Source: Aphelocoma coerulescens
Taxonomy: Eukaryota; Chordata; Aves; Passeriformes; Corvidae
Assembly: GCF_041296385.1 (NCBI RefSeq)
Contig: NW_027184063.1
Span: forward strand, 868,001 to 932,000
Direction of reading: 5' to 3'
DNA length: 64,000 bases
Shown here: one piece after another, positions 20,720 through 34,689 of the stretch
Layout: the number at the start of each line of letters is the position of its first letter
How positions within the stretch are numbered: the first letter of the stretch is position 1
Translations under genes and position numbers: made by a program
Notes under the pieces: generated by a model
What the model was told of the DNA's origin: nothing
The model's database searches: none
What the model saw: the letters and a program-made list of their open reading frames with translations, nothing else

Positions 20720-23067
20720 TGTATTGGTTTGGCACAGCCTGGTTTTTGGTGGCAGGGGGGCCACAGAGGTGGCTGCTGTGAGAAGCTGCTGGAAGCTTCC
20801 ACCATGTGCAGCAGTGCCAATCCCTGATGGCTCTGAAGATGGACATGCTGCTGGCCAAAACTGGGCCAATGAGAGAGGCTGGTAATGCTTCTGGGATAAC
20901 AGATTTAAGAAGAAAATAAAAACAAATGGGCACATAGTTTTTCTTCTGGTCAGAGAAGAGGAGGAGGTAAGAAAGTGTGAAGGAAGCAATATGGCGACAC
21001 CAGGGTCAGTGGAGAAGTTGGGGGAGGAGGTGCTCCAGGCTCTGGAGCTGAGATTCCTCTGCAGGCCGTGGTAGAGAGCATGGTGAAGGAACCCCTGGGG
21101 ATCCACTGAGGACAAAGTGATCCACCCGCAGCCCAGAGGGGAGGTGCTCACACCGGAGCGGGTGGATGCCTGGAGGAGGCTGTGATCCAGCGAAAGACCC
21201 AGTGGAGAGAGGGGGTGTCACGTTCCACTGTGGGGAGCTGTGAGGTGTTCTTTTAAAAATGGATGGTCAGGAACGGAATGAAGCCAAACGAGGCAAATAT
21301 TGTCACTGAGAACCGTTTATTGACAACAAAAGGAGAAGGAAAAAGAGCTGCCTGAGTGGAAGACGGCCAGAGGAGACAGAACAGAAGAAAGGAAAATGAG
21401 AAAAGACTGGGGGAGAGGGGAGAGAGGGGACAGAGAGAAAAAGAGGGCAGGTACCAGCAGCAAGTCAGGGCAGTGCTGTCGGCACCCGTGCACGCTGCCT
21501 ACCTGTGGCTGAGCCAGGCCCTCAAGGGGCTGCCTGTGGCTGAGCCAAGCCTGGAGGGGCGTGGCTTGACAGGCATGGCTCCCGCGGTGACGGCCCTGGA
21601 CACGCGGTGAGTGGGCGCTTGAACAGGAGGACCAGGAGCCTGGACGGGGTCGCAGTGAGCGGCTGTATCAGCGCGGCAGGGCAGGCAGTGACGGCTGGAT
21701 CGGGGCGGTAGGGCAGGATTCCGGCAGCCCAGGCAGGAAGGCAGGGCGAAGCAGTGAGGCGGTGCTCAGGGCACAGGAAGGCAGGACAGGTGCGAGGGCA
21801 GCAGAGCCAGAAGGCAGGCTGGGGCCAGGATGTTATAAACAGTGAAGGGAGATGTTGGTTTTCATATTTGGAGTTACTGATTCAAGGGGTTAATCGAGTT
21901 AATGAGTTAATCAAGAAGTTTAATACTGTTAAAGTTCTCTGATTTCAGGTTGGAAAATGACTGGGAGTTGAGAGTGATGGTTAGAGTTAGATTGTATGTT
22001 AGGATGCTTTAGTGTTCAGGATGTTTTTACAGTTGAATTGTCAATGATTAATATAAAACAAAATGGCTGATGGGAATAACTTTCCAGAATCTTCTTGGGG
22101 GTGGGGAGTGTGCAAGTGCCAGTCAAAACCACCAGAACGTGTCACTCAGGCTGGGGCCCCTCCTTTAGGCAGCAACTGGGCATGCTCCAGAGGGATGAGC
22201 TGGCCCCTATGGGCAGGCATGAGGGAGGGACCAAACCAACCCGGCCCCTGACTGGACAAATGTGTCCAGATACCCTGATTGACACTGGGAGGGGAGAACA
22301 GGCCTTGCGGAAGCCCCGAGGGTTGTGCCCCAGCTAACCCTCGTAGCCAAGTGCCCAGCACTGCTGTCCTTTGTTTTGTAGGCAGGCAGCTTGCCGCTTG
22401 GGGTCTGTAGTTGTCAATTATTAAATTTTTTTAAATAAAACCCTTTCAACTTTTGAATTGGCTTGTTGTTTTTCACACAGGCAGCAAACAGTAGCGAGGC
22501 CTCCTGAGCAAGCAGCAGTGAGCCCTGACACAGTTGGGTTTTATACTCCCCCGGCCCCTCCCAAAGGCTGCCTGAGGACAGGGAACCATTGGCCCAGTCC
22601 AGCTTTCCTGGGCCATCCATTGGTGGAGACCTCTCCGCGACCTGACTGGAGAAGCCCCTCCACAGTGTCTCCTACTGCCTTCCTCGTGTGGGGTGTTGCC
22701 AGGCCAAGGCTCCCTAGAGGGAGCCCACGGCCTCACAGGGGAAGGACTCCTCTCCCGGAGCAGCAGAAGGAAGTCTCGGTGATGAACTGACCAAACCCCC
22801 GTTCCCTGTCTCCCTGCGCTGTCGGTGGGAAGGAGGGAGGGCCTGAGGGTGGGAAGGTGTTCTAAGGGCTTATTTTATTTCTCATTATCCTCCTCTGATT
22901 TAAGTTGAGCCTGTTTCATCCTTGAAGTGCTTTCTCCCATCCTTATCTCACTCACCAAGCCTTCAATTTTTTTTTCCCTTTTCCCTCCTCTGCCCAGCTG
23001 TGGCAGGGGAGGGTGAGTGAGGGACTCCTGTGGATGCCTGGCATTGGGCCAGTGTCAAACCACGACA
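20720..23067 (+). mobile_element. LTR-1 copy A, split by a nested element
   Basis: Starts TGTATTGGTTTGGCACAGCC next to the SXY module and ends AAACCACGACA. It includes the 'ccctgtctccctgcgctgtcgg' stretch and the 'ctgtggcaggggaggg' end known to me from passerine LTR repeats. Copy C (44,483-45,549) shows the unbroken length, about 1,067 bp. Conserved short frames inside (71 and 76 codons) are LTR sequence. Confidence 0.75.
21216..22716 (+). mobile_element. Nested LTR-like element in LTR-1 A
   Basis: Begins TGTCACGTTCC at 21,216 within the 'agtggagagaggg' stretch of LTR-1 and ends near 22,716, after which LTR-1 resumes with 'ggagcccacggcctcacag'. The inverted counterpart at 57,493-59,125 is fuller and has TG...CA ends; the right end here is shortened by about 150 bp. 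It carries a TTAATTAAATAAA-like signal near 22,430. B and C lack it. Confidence 0.65.
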
Positions 23068-23069
23068 CT

Positions 23070-23952
23070 AGGATCATACTGGTAGAGACTGGAACCTTAC
23101 TGGGGCAAGTGGCTGTGACTGGGAATGACTATAAGCAAGCTGAGGGCAACTGGGCTATACTGGGAGTGTCTCTAACCACACTGGGGGTGACTGGGAACAC
23201 ACTGAGAGTGACTGGGAGTGACTAGGTCTACATTGGGGGCAACTGGGATTGACTGGGACCTTTCACGGGGAGATTGGAATCCTACTGGACACATACAGGT
23301 ATCATACATGGAATGACTGGCTCTGTTCTAGGGCCAGCTGAGAGCCACTGGGATCAGACTGGGAGGAACTGGGAGCAACTAGGAGCATGCGGGTGACAAC
23401 TGGGATCATCATGGCATCAGAGTAGGATCATGCTGGGAGTGACTGGGTCTATGCTAGGGGCAACTGAGAGCAACTGGGATCAGACTGTGAGGAAATGCTG
23501 GGGACAACTGGGATCATATTGGGAGCAACTGGGTCCACACTGAGGGTGACTGGGTCATACTGGGATCATACTGAAAGTGACTAGGAGCATCCTGAGGGCA
23601 ACTGGGAGTGACTGGAATCATGCTGGAAGCTACTGGGAGATACTGGGAGACACTGGGAGTGACTGGGATCATACTGGGAGTTACTGGGACTATGCTGGGA
23701 GCAAATGGCTTTGTACTGAGGGTGACTGGGTTCATACTGGAATCATACTGGGGAGGACTGGAGCCACAGTGGGAGTGACTGGGATCATACTGGGGGAAAC
23801 TGGAACTGTACTGGGAGTGCCTGGAACTATACTAAGGGTAAAGGGGAACACCTGGCACCATGCAGGGATCATAGTGGGAGTGACCAGGGTCATACTGGGA
23901 TCACACTGAGCGTAACTGAAAGCGACTGGGATCATACTGGGGTGACTGGGAG
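23070..23952 (+). repeat. ACTGGG minisatellite array (start of cassette B)
   Basis: Counterpart of 7.69-8.69 kb. It lies between LTR-1 A and a private solo LTR. Confidence 0.95.
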
Positions 23953-23958
23953 CCACAG

Positions 23959-24252
23959 TATGGGGAATTATAAAGGAGAATTAGGTTGTGAGCTTTAAAA
24001 CCTGCCTGCAAAGGCACATGGCAGAACAAAGGAGCACAAGGTAGCCCAGAGAGGCTTGTCTCCACTGGGCCCTGGGGGGAGGAGGTGTCACAGGGCAGAC
24101 CCCTACAAAGTGTGTTGCTGATGTGGCAACACGAGATAGGTCACATCATATAAGGAACTACTGTGCCTTAGAAAAGTGTATAAAACCAACTCACTCCTTT
24201 GAATAAACCATTCAGATTCCCTCCTGGTCTGGGTCCGATTCAATCGCTGACA
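23959..24252 (+). mobile_element. Solo LTR (294 bp) with CCACAG target duplication
   Basis: Runs from TATGGGGAATTA to TCGCTGACA, flanked by CCACAG at 23,953-23,958 and 24,253-24,258. It has a TATA-like GTATAAAACC near 24,178 and GAATAAACC near 24,201, the compact layout of a short LTR. The 5' end reads TA where TG is expected. Cassette A has the empty site at about 8,665. A 6-bp duplication fits an ERVK-type integrase. Confidence 0.85.
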
Positions 24253-24463
24253 CCACAGGACCCATGCTGGGGGTGACCTGGGCCCCCCGGGTGGAACTGG
24301 GGAAACTGGCCCAGCTGGGGCTCAGGGTTGTTCTCCCCCAGGGCTGCCCCGGGCCCTGCTGCCACCCCCAGCCCCAAAGAGCCGAGGGAAATGGGACAGC
24401 TGAGGGACAGCCTGGGCAAGGGACATGGGACAGCCAAGGGAACATGGAATGGACAAGGGACAT

Positions 24464-25107
24464 TGTCTTGGGGTGACCTTATGATGTGTATCCCATATTG
24501 CTGCCTATGCCCAGAAATTAATTCCTGTGCCTTTCTATGCCTCTAAACTGAGCCTGAGAGGGGGAAGGAAAAAAATGAGCAAAACTTTTTCAAAGCAGTT
24601 TGCAGCTTGTTCAAGGTCACACACAGATAGCAATTGGTTTTCCCAGCTGCAGCAGGGGAGGGAGGAAAGCACCCAGCTTGCTGCGCCCAGAACAGGGTTT
24701 TTTTGGCCAGTGGTTCAGCTGCTTTGTTCTCCGGAGAGAGACTGAGAGTTGAATTTTTCCTTCCCTGGAATTTCAGATTTTCTCCCTTTTCTACTGGACT
24801 GCTTGATTGCTTTAACATCAGAACACATCAGGAGGACTTTCCACCGGGCACAGAGGGCCTGGCCCTGGCCCAAGCCCCAGCTCCAAGGAGACCACAGGGA
24901 GGACTCTAACGCTTTCCCAGGTTTTTTTCCACAACGGGAGGTTTTATTATTTAGCATTATTTTCCTTCCCGTGTGTTTGTTAAATAAATAGTTTTATCTT
25001 CTTCACTTTCCTTCGAGGAAAATTTATTTTTTCCCGAACCTGGTGGGGGAGGGGTGGTTGTGCCTTCTCTCAGAGGATACATTTCTATATTTGGTCAAAC
25101 CGGTACA
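24464..25107 (+). mobile_element. Solo LTR (644 bp) with GACAT target duplication
   Basis: TGTCTTGGGGTGACC to ACCGGTACA, flanked by GACAT at 24,459-24,463 and 25,108-25,112. An AATAAA lies near 24,983. Cassettes A (about 9,240) and C (about 56,470) are uninterrupted here, so it is private to B. Confidence 0.85.
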
Positions 25108-25112
25108 GACAT

Positions 25113-25526
25113 GAAATGGCCGAGGGACACGGGACATCCAGGGAACACGGCCTGGCCCAGGGACACTGAGCTCCAGCACTTTGGGCTGTTGTGCCCAGGG
25201 TGTTGCCCTTGGGCTCCCAGGACAGGCAGAGCGGGGAGAATCCCCTCCAGGAGCTGTTGTTCACTTCAAGCTTTGGTGTTGGACATTCCCACAGAGCCAC
25301 CTGCAGTGGCCGGAGCCCGGCTGGTGCCTGGTGCCACCAAAGCTGCTCCGTCAGTGCCCTCCTGCCCCGGGCAGGGCAGAGAACGCCAAAAGAAAGGCTC
25401 AAGCTCTGCTCGGGGCAGGGAGAGGGCACTTCCCTGGCACTGCCAGGGGCACCACAGAGCCGGCCTGGGGAAAGGATTGGATTTATGTCCCATTGAATTG
25501 CAGCAGGGATTTGATTGGACATAAAT
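25113..25526 (-). other. Conserved block downstream of class I pseudogene B
   Basis: Homologue of 9,240-9,641, with the same imperfect palindrome at 25,481-25,526. No class I alpha-3 motif is visible. Confidence 0.5.
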
Positions 25527-26234
25527 TCCAGTCATTTCCCCATGGAAATCCCATGGCAGTGGGCTGGGGGGGAGATGCGTCCATGGAATTTTCGCCTGAC
25601 TGGGATGAGAGTGAGATCCATCCATGGAAATTCCATGGGAATTCCTGCATTCCCAGGTCCACCCTTCCTGAATCCCACATTCCCATAGAAATTCCCCCCC
25701 ACACCCACCTTTGTGCTCCAGAGCCTCCCGACCACATCCAATGTGTTTTGGGAGCTCTTCCACACAGGTGTGTTCCAGATAATGCTTCATCTGCTCTGCC
25801 AAGATCCCTTTGGATTCCCAGCACCTCTGGGGGAGCCGGGTGGCACTGTCGGACACTGCAAAGCTCCCAGATCCCAGCTGGAAGGAGATTAAATCCCACC
25901 CGTCGTAGCCGTGCTGGTGGGATCCATTGATGCTCCGTTGGACAGGAGATCACAGCTGGAAACCACCTGCACTGTGGGGAGACCTGGGAACGAGGAGAGA
26001 ACGGACCCATGGAGTCGTGTCCCAGCCCCAACGGAGCCCCTTGCAGCTCCCTGGATTCCTATGCCAGGCCCACAGATCCCATCCCACTCCCACAAATCCC
26101 ACCCCCAGAGATCCACCCCATTCCCACAGATCCCAGCCCAGCCCCCAGCTCCCCCCACTCCCCCCCCTCTGGTTGTACTGGCCCTGTCTCCAGGTCACTG
26201 TCAGCCATGTGCCGGTTCCTCTCCTTGAGCCGGG

Positions 26235-26395
26235 TCTGGCTATCCCAATATCCCAGGTCTGGCTAACCCAGTATTCTGGGTCTGGCTACCCCAATATCTC
26301 GGGCCTGGCTATCCCAGTACCCTGGGTCTGGCTATCCCAGTATCATGGGTCTTGCTATCCCAATATCCGGGGTCTGGCTATCCCAATATCCTGGC
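26235..26395 (-). repeat. 23-bp tandem repeat inside class I alpha-1, seven units
   Basis: Seven consecutive 23-bp units (161 bp), each with CTATCCCA or a one-base variant on the plus strand. It is the largest expansion of the three copies. Confidence 0.85.
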
Positions 26396-26574
26396 TCGGC
26401 TCCCGCTCCCATCCCCGTGCCTGCAGCTCCATCCGGCCCCGCTCGCTGTGGCAGCACTCGGAGGGGGTCCCGTCCACGTTCCCGTGATCAGGGACTGGGG
26501 GACCCCAGGCCGGGCTCTGACAGCGCCACTTCCAGGTATTGCAGGGAGGGGAGAACTGGCGGGACACAGAGACC

Positions 26575-26870
26575 TGGGGGGTTGGGAGTTTGGGGATCCA
26601 GGGGGGTCCGCAGGTCAAGGAGAGGAGAGACTTGAAGAGCTGGGAGAGCTGGGAAGGAGGTTCAGGGGCTCAGAGTCAAGGAAAGGGGGTGCAGGGACTG
26701 GGAGAGGTGGGATGGGGTGTCCACGGAATCCTGTGCCCAGGAAAGGGGGTGCCAGGGACCTTCAGAATGGCGGTTCAGGCGGGTCCCATTCCTGGGAATG
26801 GGGGTTATGGGGGTCCCATTTCCAGGAATGGGGGTTCAGGGGGGTACCAGGGGGTGCCGAGGTCCCACTC
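26575..26870 (-). repeat. Class I intron 1 minisatellite, copy B (shortened)
   Basis: About 300 bp of the G-rich repeat, against about 830 bp in A and C. Confidence 0.7.
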
Positions 26871-27029
26871 CCCCCTCGGCGCCCCATGAGCCCCCAGCCC
26901 CAGCGCTGGAGCCATCGCGCTGCTCTAGGGAGATCCCAGTGGCGCAGGCTGGGAGATGCAGCAGTGCCCAAGGAAGGGCAGGGGGAAAGGGGGGATCACT
27001 TCCAGCTGTCCCCAGGGAAGGCTCTGTAA

Positions 27030-28175
27030 ATCCCAGCCACTCCCAGTCACTCCCAGTGTGTCCCCAGCCACTCCCAGTATGGTTACACACACTCCCAGTA
27101 TATCCCAGCTGCCCTCAGCATGTCCGTAGTCATTCCCAGATGCTGCCCGTGGCCCCAGTGAGGTTGTTTGTTATCCCAGTATCATACCAGTCATGCCCAG
27201 TATATCCCAGTTGCCTCCAGCATGCATCCAGTCCTTCCCAGTTACTCCAGTTTGCTTGCGGCATGATCCCAGTTTCTCTCAGTTGCTCCCAGTAGCCAAA
27301 ATTGTGATCCCAGTTGCTCCATTTCAACACCAATATGATCCCAGTCACCTCCAGTATGATCCTAGTCACATGCCAGCACTCCCAGTATGGTACCAGTATA
27401 ATCCCAGTTATTTCCAATTACTCCCAGTATGGGCCCAGTTGCCTCCACCATGGTTCCAGTTGCTTCCTAGATCAACCCAGTCAGTCCCAGTATGATGACA
27501 TTTGCTCCCAGCGTGCTCCCAGTTGCTCCCAGTCACCCCCAGTATGGGGGATGATATGCATGCTGTGTTCCCAGTCACTCTCAGATACTCCCAGTATTAG
27601 TCCAGTCACTCCCAATAGGATCCAAATATGACCCCAGTGTGCTCCCAGTCACTGCCAGTATGAACCAGTTGCCCCCCACAGGTTCCAGTTGCTCTCTTTC
27701 ACCCTCACTTTTGTTCCAGTCACTCCCAGTCACTCCCAGTTCCTCCCAGTAGCTTCCAGCATGATCCCATTTGCTCACAACCACTCCCAGTCAGCCTCTG
27801 TGTAGTTGCACTCACTGCCAGTATGATCCCAGCCACCTCCAGCATCATCCCAGTTCATCACAGTAGAAGCCCATTTGCTTCCAATCACCCCCAGGATGTA
27901 CCCAGTCACTCCCAGTTGCTCCCAGCTGCTCCCAGTCACCCTCAGCATGATCCCAGTCACTCCCAGTGTATCCCATTTGCTCCAGCATGGTCTCAATTGC
28001 CCCCCGCAGGCATCCCAGTATGATCGCAGTATGATTCCAGTCTCCCTCAGTTTGATTGCAGTCTCCCCCGGCATGGGCCCAGCTGCTCCCAGTATGTCAG
28101 TACGATCCCAGTACAGCCCAGTCACTGCCAGTATGATCTCAGTACGATCCCAGTATAAAGCAGTCACTGCCAGTG
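27030..28175 (-). repeat. ACTGGG minisatellite array (CCCAGT on plus)
   Basis: Counterpart of 11.66-12.89 kb. Many 100-bp stretches are identical to cassette A. Confidence 0.95.
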
Positions 28176-29150
28176 ATGCCACTCCTGGGATCCCCCAGCC
28201 CTCTCTGCGTTCCCCCTCCCCGCTCTCCAGGCTCCGAGAGGAGCCCCAAGGGCTGCAAGTCCCCACCCAGGGTCCCCAGCAAGGCCCAGTTTGGATGTGC
28301 AGCCCCCAGTGTTCCCAGTTTCCCTCTCCTTTCCCCGGGCCGGGTTCCCCCGCCCCCAGCGGGTGGGAGCAGCCGAGAGCCCCGCGCTGCCCATCCCGAC
28401 CTGTCCCGGCTCCATCCCCGCTGCTCCCACGGGCTGCGAGGGGCTCGGGAACGGGGCAGGGGGAAGGGGAGGAGGAGGAGGCGGAGGTGGGATCGGGGAG
28501 AGGCGGGAGGAGGAGGAGGAGGAGGAGGAGGAGGAGGAGGAGGAGGAGGAGGAGGGAGGAAGAGGCGGAGCGGCAGCGGGAAGCTGGAGGAGAGGAGGAA
28601 GCGCTCGGCTCCAGCGCTCCCTGAACTCGCAGCCCCCCGGGACCGTCGCCCCCCGTCCCGCAGGTGCCCGGGGTGGGGGAGCTCGCCCCAAATGTCCCGG
28701 GTGGTCCCTGGGTTTGGGGTTTTTTGGGGGATGTTTGGAGCTTGCGGGACTCCAAAGCCGAGCCGCAGATGCCCTCGGGGGGACATCGTGGGGTCCCGGG
28801 AGGTGTTTTTGGGGGGTCCCGGTGGCGGTGGCGGCAGAGCCGCGGCGGGGGCGGGGGGATGCGGGTCCCCCCGCGGTGGGGGTTGGGCTTCCCGGGCCGG
28901 GCCCTCCGAGCTCTGCCGGAGCCACGTGGGAACCGCGCGGGGGTGGGGGGACACCGGTTTTGGGGACCCCCGGGAGCCGCGGCTTCCCTAAGCGGGACCC
29001 CAGAGAGAGGAGACCCCCAGAACCCCAAAGCGGGGATCCCGAGGGGGGGGACCCCTGGCATTGGCGGGACCCCGGCGGGGGGGTCTGGGGGCTGGAGGGG
29101 CGGCATGGCCGGGAAAGGGGCTCGGGGGTCCCGGGGCTGGGAAATGGCTG
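28176..29150 (+). promoter_or_regulatory. Orphan CpG-rich promoter block P3
   Basis: Near-identical to P1, with a longer uninterrupted GGA microsatellite at about 28,507-28,555. It leads into minisatellite, not a gene. The purine tract gives poly-Glu, poly-Gly or, in antisense, poly-Pro/Ser frames that are not genes. Confidence 0.65.
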
Positions 29151-31560
29151 CTCCCAGTATGAGCCCAGTTCCCCTCCCGAGTGGTTCCAGTTTCCTCATC
29201 TGTCCCGGTATGAGCCCACTCAGTCCCAGTATGATCCTGGTCACTTCCCCTCACTCCCTGTAGGATCTCTGTTGCTCCCAGTATGAACCCAGTCACTCCC
29301 AGTCATTCCCCATTATGATGCAATTTTTCCCCAGCATGGTCCCACAGTTGCACCCAGTTCATCCCACTTCTGTCCAGTGTATTCCCAGTTCTCCCAGCTG
29401 CCCCTAGCATAGTCTCAGTCATTCCCAGTATGATGCCAGTCTCTCCCAGCAGGGCCCCAGTCACTCACACTTGCCCCCAGTGTGGCCCCAGTGTGGTCCC
29501 AGTTCCCCCCAGCACATTCCCAGTCGCTCCCAGTGTGGTCCCAGTCACCACCCGCATGGTCTCAGACACTCCCAGTATATCGCAGTTGCCCTGAACATTC
29601 TCGTGGTCATTCCCAGGCACTCCCAGTTACCTTGGCATGGTGCAGTTAACCCCCAATTTTATCTCAGTCACTGCCAGTACATCCCAGTTGTCACCAGCAT
29701 GCATCCTATCATTCCCAGTTGCTCCCAGTCTGATCCCAGTGTATCCCCAGTAGGCTCTCAGCATGGGCCTGGTAGCTCTCAGTAGCGCCCAGTCAGGGCC
29801 CATTGACACCCACTATCATCCCAGTATGATCCCAGTCACTTCCAGTATGATGCCAGTGGCCCCCAGTGTGCTCCCAGTTGTTGCCTGTCAGTGCCAGCAT
29901 GAGCCCAGTAGCCTCCAGTAGGATTCCCGTGACTCCCTGTCTCTCCTGGTATATGCCAGTCACCCCCAGCATGCTCCCAGTCCTTCCCACTTCTTCCCAG
30001 TTGCTTTCAGCATGATTCCAGTTGCTCACAGCCATTCCCAGTCAATCCCAGGATGATTCCTTCAACCCTCAGTATGATCCCAGTCTCACCCAGCTGCTCC
30101 CACCGTGATTCCAGTATGATCCCACTTGCCCCCAGCATAGTTCCAGTTGTTCCTGGTTCTTCCCAGTATGATCCCAGTTCCCTCTAGAATAGTCCCAGTC
30201 ATGCCCAGTTGCCCCCAGCATAGATCCAGTTGTTCCCAGGTGTCTCCAGCATGGTCCCAGTTGTCCCCAGCATGGTCCCAGCTGTTCCCAGTGTCGTTCC
30301 AGTAAGCCCCAGTATGGTTACAGACACTCCCAGTATATCCTAGTTGGCCTCAGCATGCTTGTAGTCATTCCCAGGCACTTCCAGTTGCCCAGTAAGGTTC
30401 TAGTTCCCTCAGAAGGATCCTAGTCTTTCCCTCTTTCCCAGTTACTCCCAGTTGCCTCCAGCATGCTCCCAGTTTCTGGCAGTTGCCCAAAATGTTGTCC
30501 CAGTTGCTCCCAGTATGAATCCCGTTGCCCCAGTTGTGGTCTCAGTCCCCTCAGCATGGTTTCAGTACCTTCCAGCTGATCCCAGCTGCTCCCAATGTGT
30601 TCCCATTTTCCTCTCAACATGGGCCAAGTAGCTCCCAGTAAGCCCCAGTCAGGATCTGTTCACACCTGCTGTAATCCCAGTGGCTCTCCGCATGATCCCA
30701 GTAGGACCTGTAGTCACTGTCAGTCTGGTTCCAGTCACTCCCAGTATGATCCCAGTTACCCCAAATGTGATCCCAACTGCTCCCTCTCAATGCCAGTATG
30801 ATCCCAGTCACTTCCTGCAACTTGCAGTATGATCCCGGTTGCACCCAGTCACCCCCAGTATGGTTAGTCACCCCCAGTATGACACCAGTCACTCCCAGAT
30901 ACTCCCCGTATTATTCCCATCATGCCCAGAGTGACTCCCTGTCACTGCCAGTGTGGGCTCAGTTGTTCCCAGTATGAATCCAGTCACTCCCAGTTACTCC
31001 AAATATGATTCCATTTGCTCCCAGTGTGGTTTCTGTTGCTCTCAGTCACCTCCAGTATGGTTCCAGTCATGACCAGCACCTTTCCAGTCATTCCCAGTCT
31101 GATTCCATTAGGATTGCAGTCACTCAGATACCCCCAGCACTATTCCATTCACTGCCAGAATGATCCCAGCCAGTTCCAGTAGGATCCCAGTATGACTGCA
31201 GCATGGGCACAGTTGCTCTCATGATCTTCCAGTGTGGATCCTGTTGAACCCAGTTGCCCCTAGTATAGTCCCAGTCACTCCCCATATGATCCCAGTTGCT
31301 CCTAGCATGGTCCCAGTCGTGCCCAGTTGCCCCCAGTTCAGACCCAGTCACTCCCACTTTCTCCCAGTAGCCCCCAGCATGGTCCCTTTTCTCCCCAGCA
31401 TGGTCCTGGTTGTTCCCATTGTAGTTCCAGTCAATCCCAGTATGGTTACAGACACTCCCAGTATATCCCAGTTGGCCTCAGCATGCTTGTAGTCATTCCC
31501 AGTCCCACCCAGTTGCCCCAGTAAGGTTCTAGTTACCCCAGTACAAAGCAGTGACTGCCA
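29150..31560 (-). repeat. ACTGGG minisatellite array (CCCAGT on plus), longest in the window
   Basis: About 2.4 kb, unbroken. It corresponds to 13.85-17.19 kb in A minus the solo LTR, and contains that LTR's empty site near 30,640. Confidence 0.95.
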
Positions 31561-32560
31561 GTGATGCCACTCCTGGGATCCGCCAGCCCTCTCTGGGTTC
31601 CTCCTCCTGGCTCTCCGGGCTCTGAGAGGAGCCCCAAGGGCTGCAAGTCCCCACCCAGGGTCCCCAGCAAGGCCCAGTTTGGATCTGCAGCCCCCAATGT
31701 TCCCAGTTTCCCTCACCTTTCCCCAGGCCGGGTTCCCCCACCCCCAGTGGGTGGGAGCAGCGGAGAGCCCCGCACTGCCCATCCTGACCTGTCCTGGCTC
31801 CATCCCTGGTGTTCCCGCATGCTGCGAGGGGCTCGGGAACAGGGCAGGGGGAAGGGGAGGAGGAGGAGGCAGAGGTGGGATTGGGGAGGGGCGGGAGGAG
31901 GAGGAGGGACAAGGGAGGATCAAGAAAAGGGGAAGGAAGCATGAGGTTTAGTGCTCCCTGAATTCACAGCCCCCCACCTGTGGGATCATCGCCCCCCCAT
32001 CCCGCGGGTGCCCAGGAAGGGGGAGCTCGGCCCAGATATCCTGGGGGTCCCTGGATTGGGTTTTTTTGGGGGAGAGGTTTGGAGTATGAAGAACTCCAAA
32101 GCTGAGCAGAAAATGCCCATTGCAGGGACATTGGGGGTCCCCAGGAGGTGTTTTTGGGGAGTCCTGGAGGTGGTGCCAGCAGAGCCCAGGCTGCAGACAG
32201 GGGGATGTGGGGTCCCTCCTGCAGTGGGGGTTGGGTCTGCCCAGGTCAGGCATGGCCGACTCCAGCCCGGAGCCAGAGGGCTGCGGGACCTCCCAGGAGA
32301 GCCGGAGGGGGCAACCTCAGGACCCCCAGAGTGGGGAGAGCAGAGAGGGGCAGTACCGGGACCAGGGGAGCCCCGGCAGTCTGGAGGAGCAGACCCCTGT
32401 GACCCCCAGGACCCCAAAGTGGGGAGCCCAGAGAGGGGGGAGCACCGCCATTTGTGGGACCCTCAACAGCCTGGAGAGGGGGAGGGGGGACTCCTTGGAC
32501 CCCCTGCACCCCAAAGCAGAGAATAAGGGGAGAAGGACCCCTTGGACCCCATAACCCCCA
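31560..32560 (+). promoter_or_regulatory. CpG-rich promoter and 5' exon region of zinc-finger gene 2 (P4)
   Basis: Same layout as P2, with acceptor-like CATCCCGCGG in place of CATCCCACAG near 32,005 and the [13 protein letters not shown] reading frame at about 32,252. Confidence 0.6.
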
Positions 32561-32922
32561 GCATCCCTAAGTGGGGAGACTAAAGGGGAAGCTTTTCGGA
32601 TTCCTGGGACTCCCAGCAGCCTGGGGAGGGCAGGGACCAAGTAGATGGGGGACCTCAATACAAGCATGACCCCCGGCAGCTGGGACAGGGGAGAATCCCC
32701 GAACATCAGAGCAGGGGGACTAGAGAGAGGGGACTCCTGTGAGGCTTTTTCAGGGCTGAATCTTGGTGTTTGAAGGTTTTTCTGGACCCCTGATGCCCGA
32801 TGACTTGTAGAGATGGACTTGGGCAGGGGGACATTCAGACTCAACATGCTTCTCCCTTGTTTTTCCCCCAAACCAGGATTTCCCATTCCCAAACCTTTGC
32901 CAAAGGGAGGAGGAGGCTGTGA

Positions 32923-33972
<1,050 letters not shown>

Positions 33973-34685
33973 GTGAAGCCCTGCAAGTGCCCCGACTGCA
34001 GAAGAGCTTTGTGCACTGCTCCAACTTCATCCCCCACCGAAGGACCCACATTCCCTGTATCCATGTTGGGAAGACACCTGGCTGGATGTCTCCATATCCT
34101 TCTGGATCCCCATAGGCACCAGGGATGATGATATTTGGGAGGATTTGGGGGTTCTGAGGGGAGAGGGAAGAGTTTTCTCCATTGCTTTGCACTCCAGAAG
34201 ATGAGAGGCCTTGATCTGTCACCTCAAAACCACTGAATCCCAGTGAAAAATGTTCAGCTCCCACTCCAAATGGCTCAGTCTCATTCCAAAAATACTTGAC
34301 CCTACAGCCCCCTCAAAATCGCCAGGAAGGGCTGGATGGGCATTCAGAGGGTCTGGATGGAGTGGGAGGTACATGGTGGGGAGTGGGCAGTGGGAGGGGG
34401 GCAGGGGTTTGGAATGAAGAGCTGAAGGCTGGGGATGATGAGGCCGGGGGGAATCTCCTTTCTGGGTATCCCCCACATCTAAGGGCATTTGGGCTATCCT
34501 CAGTTCCTGAGGGGGTTTCTGGGTCCCCACCGATCCTGAGGAGGGGATACAGGGAGACAGGGGAGGACACGTGGCTCTGGCACTTGGAGTGGGCACCACA
34601 GGGAGGGTGACGGGGAGCCCATTTTGGGGAAGGTCCTGCTGCTTTCTGCCAATTTTGGGGGCTACAAATGTCTTTTGGCGTTTTC
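33973..34685 (+). other. 3' region of zinc-finger gene 2
   Basis: Homologue of 19,592-20,310, interrupted at 34,690 by a solo LTR. No coding signature. Confidence 0.5.
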
Positions 34686-34689
34686 CCGC

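Larger units (their letters stand above)
25709..26915 (-). pseudogene. MHC class I pseudogene B (leader, alpha-1, alpha-2)
   Basis: Leader ATG at 26,915 (MAPALGLGAHG) has no GT donor (GGCGCCGAGG). Intron 1 is short (about 26,575-26,870). Alpha-1, about 26,573-26,166, ends with the gene-strand GGTACAACCAGAG region seen in A and C, and carries seven units of the 23-bp repeat. Alpha-2 is 25,983-25,709, with CDLLSNG, then the shared frame change, then VSDSATRLPQRCWESKG and HTCVEELPKHIGCG, ending at a GTGGGT donor. The same two frameshifts and promoter deletion as A and C mark it as a duplicated pseudogene. No alpha-3 exon seen. Confidence 0.85.

Noticed and set aside
27775..29244. 489-codon minus-strand frame through P3 and minisatellite
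   Set aside because: Low-complexity product of GGA tract and ACTGGG repeat; no domain and no consistent frame in P1 or P6.
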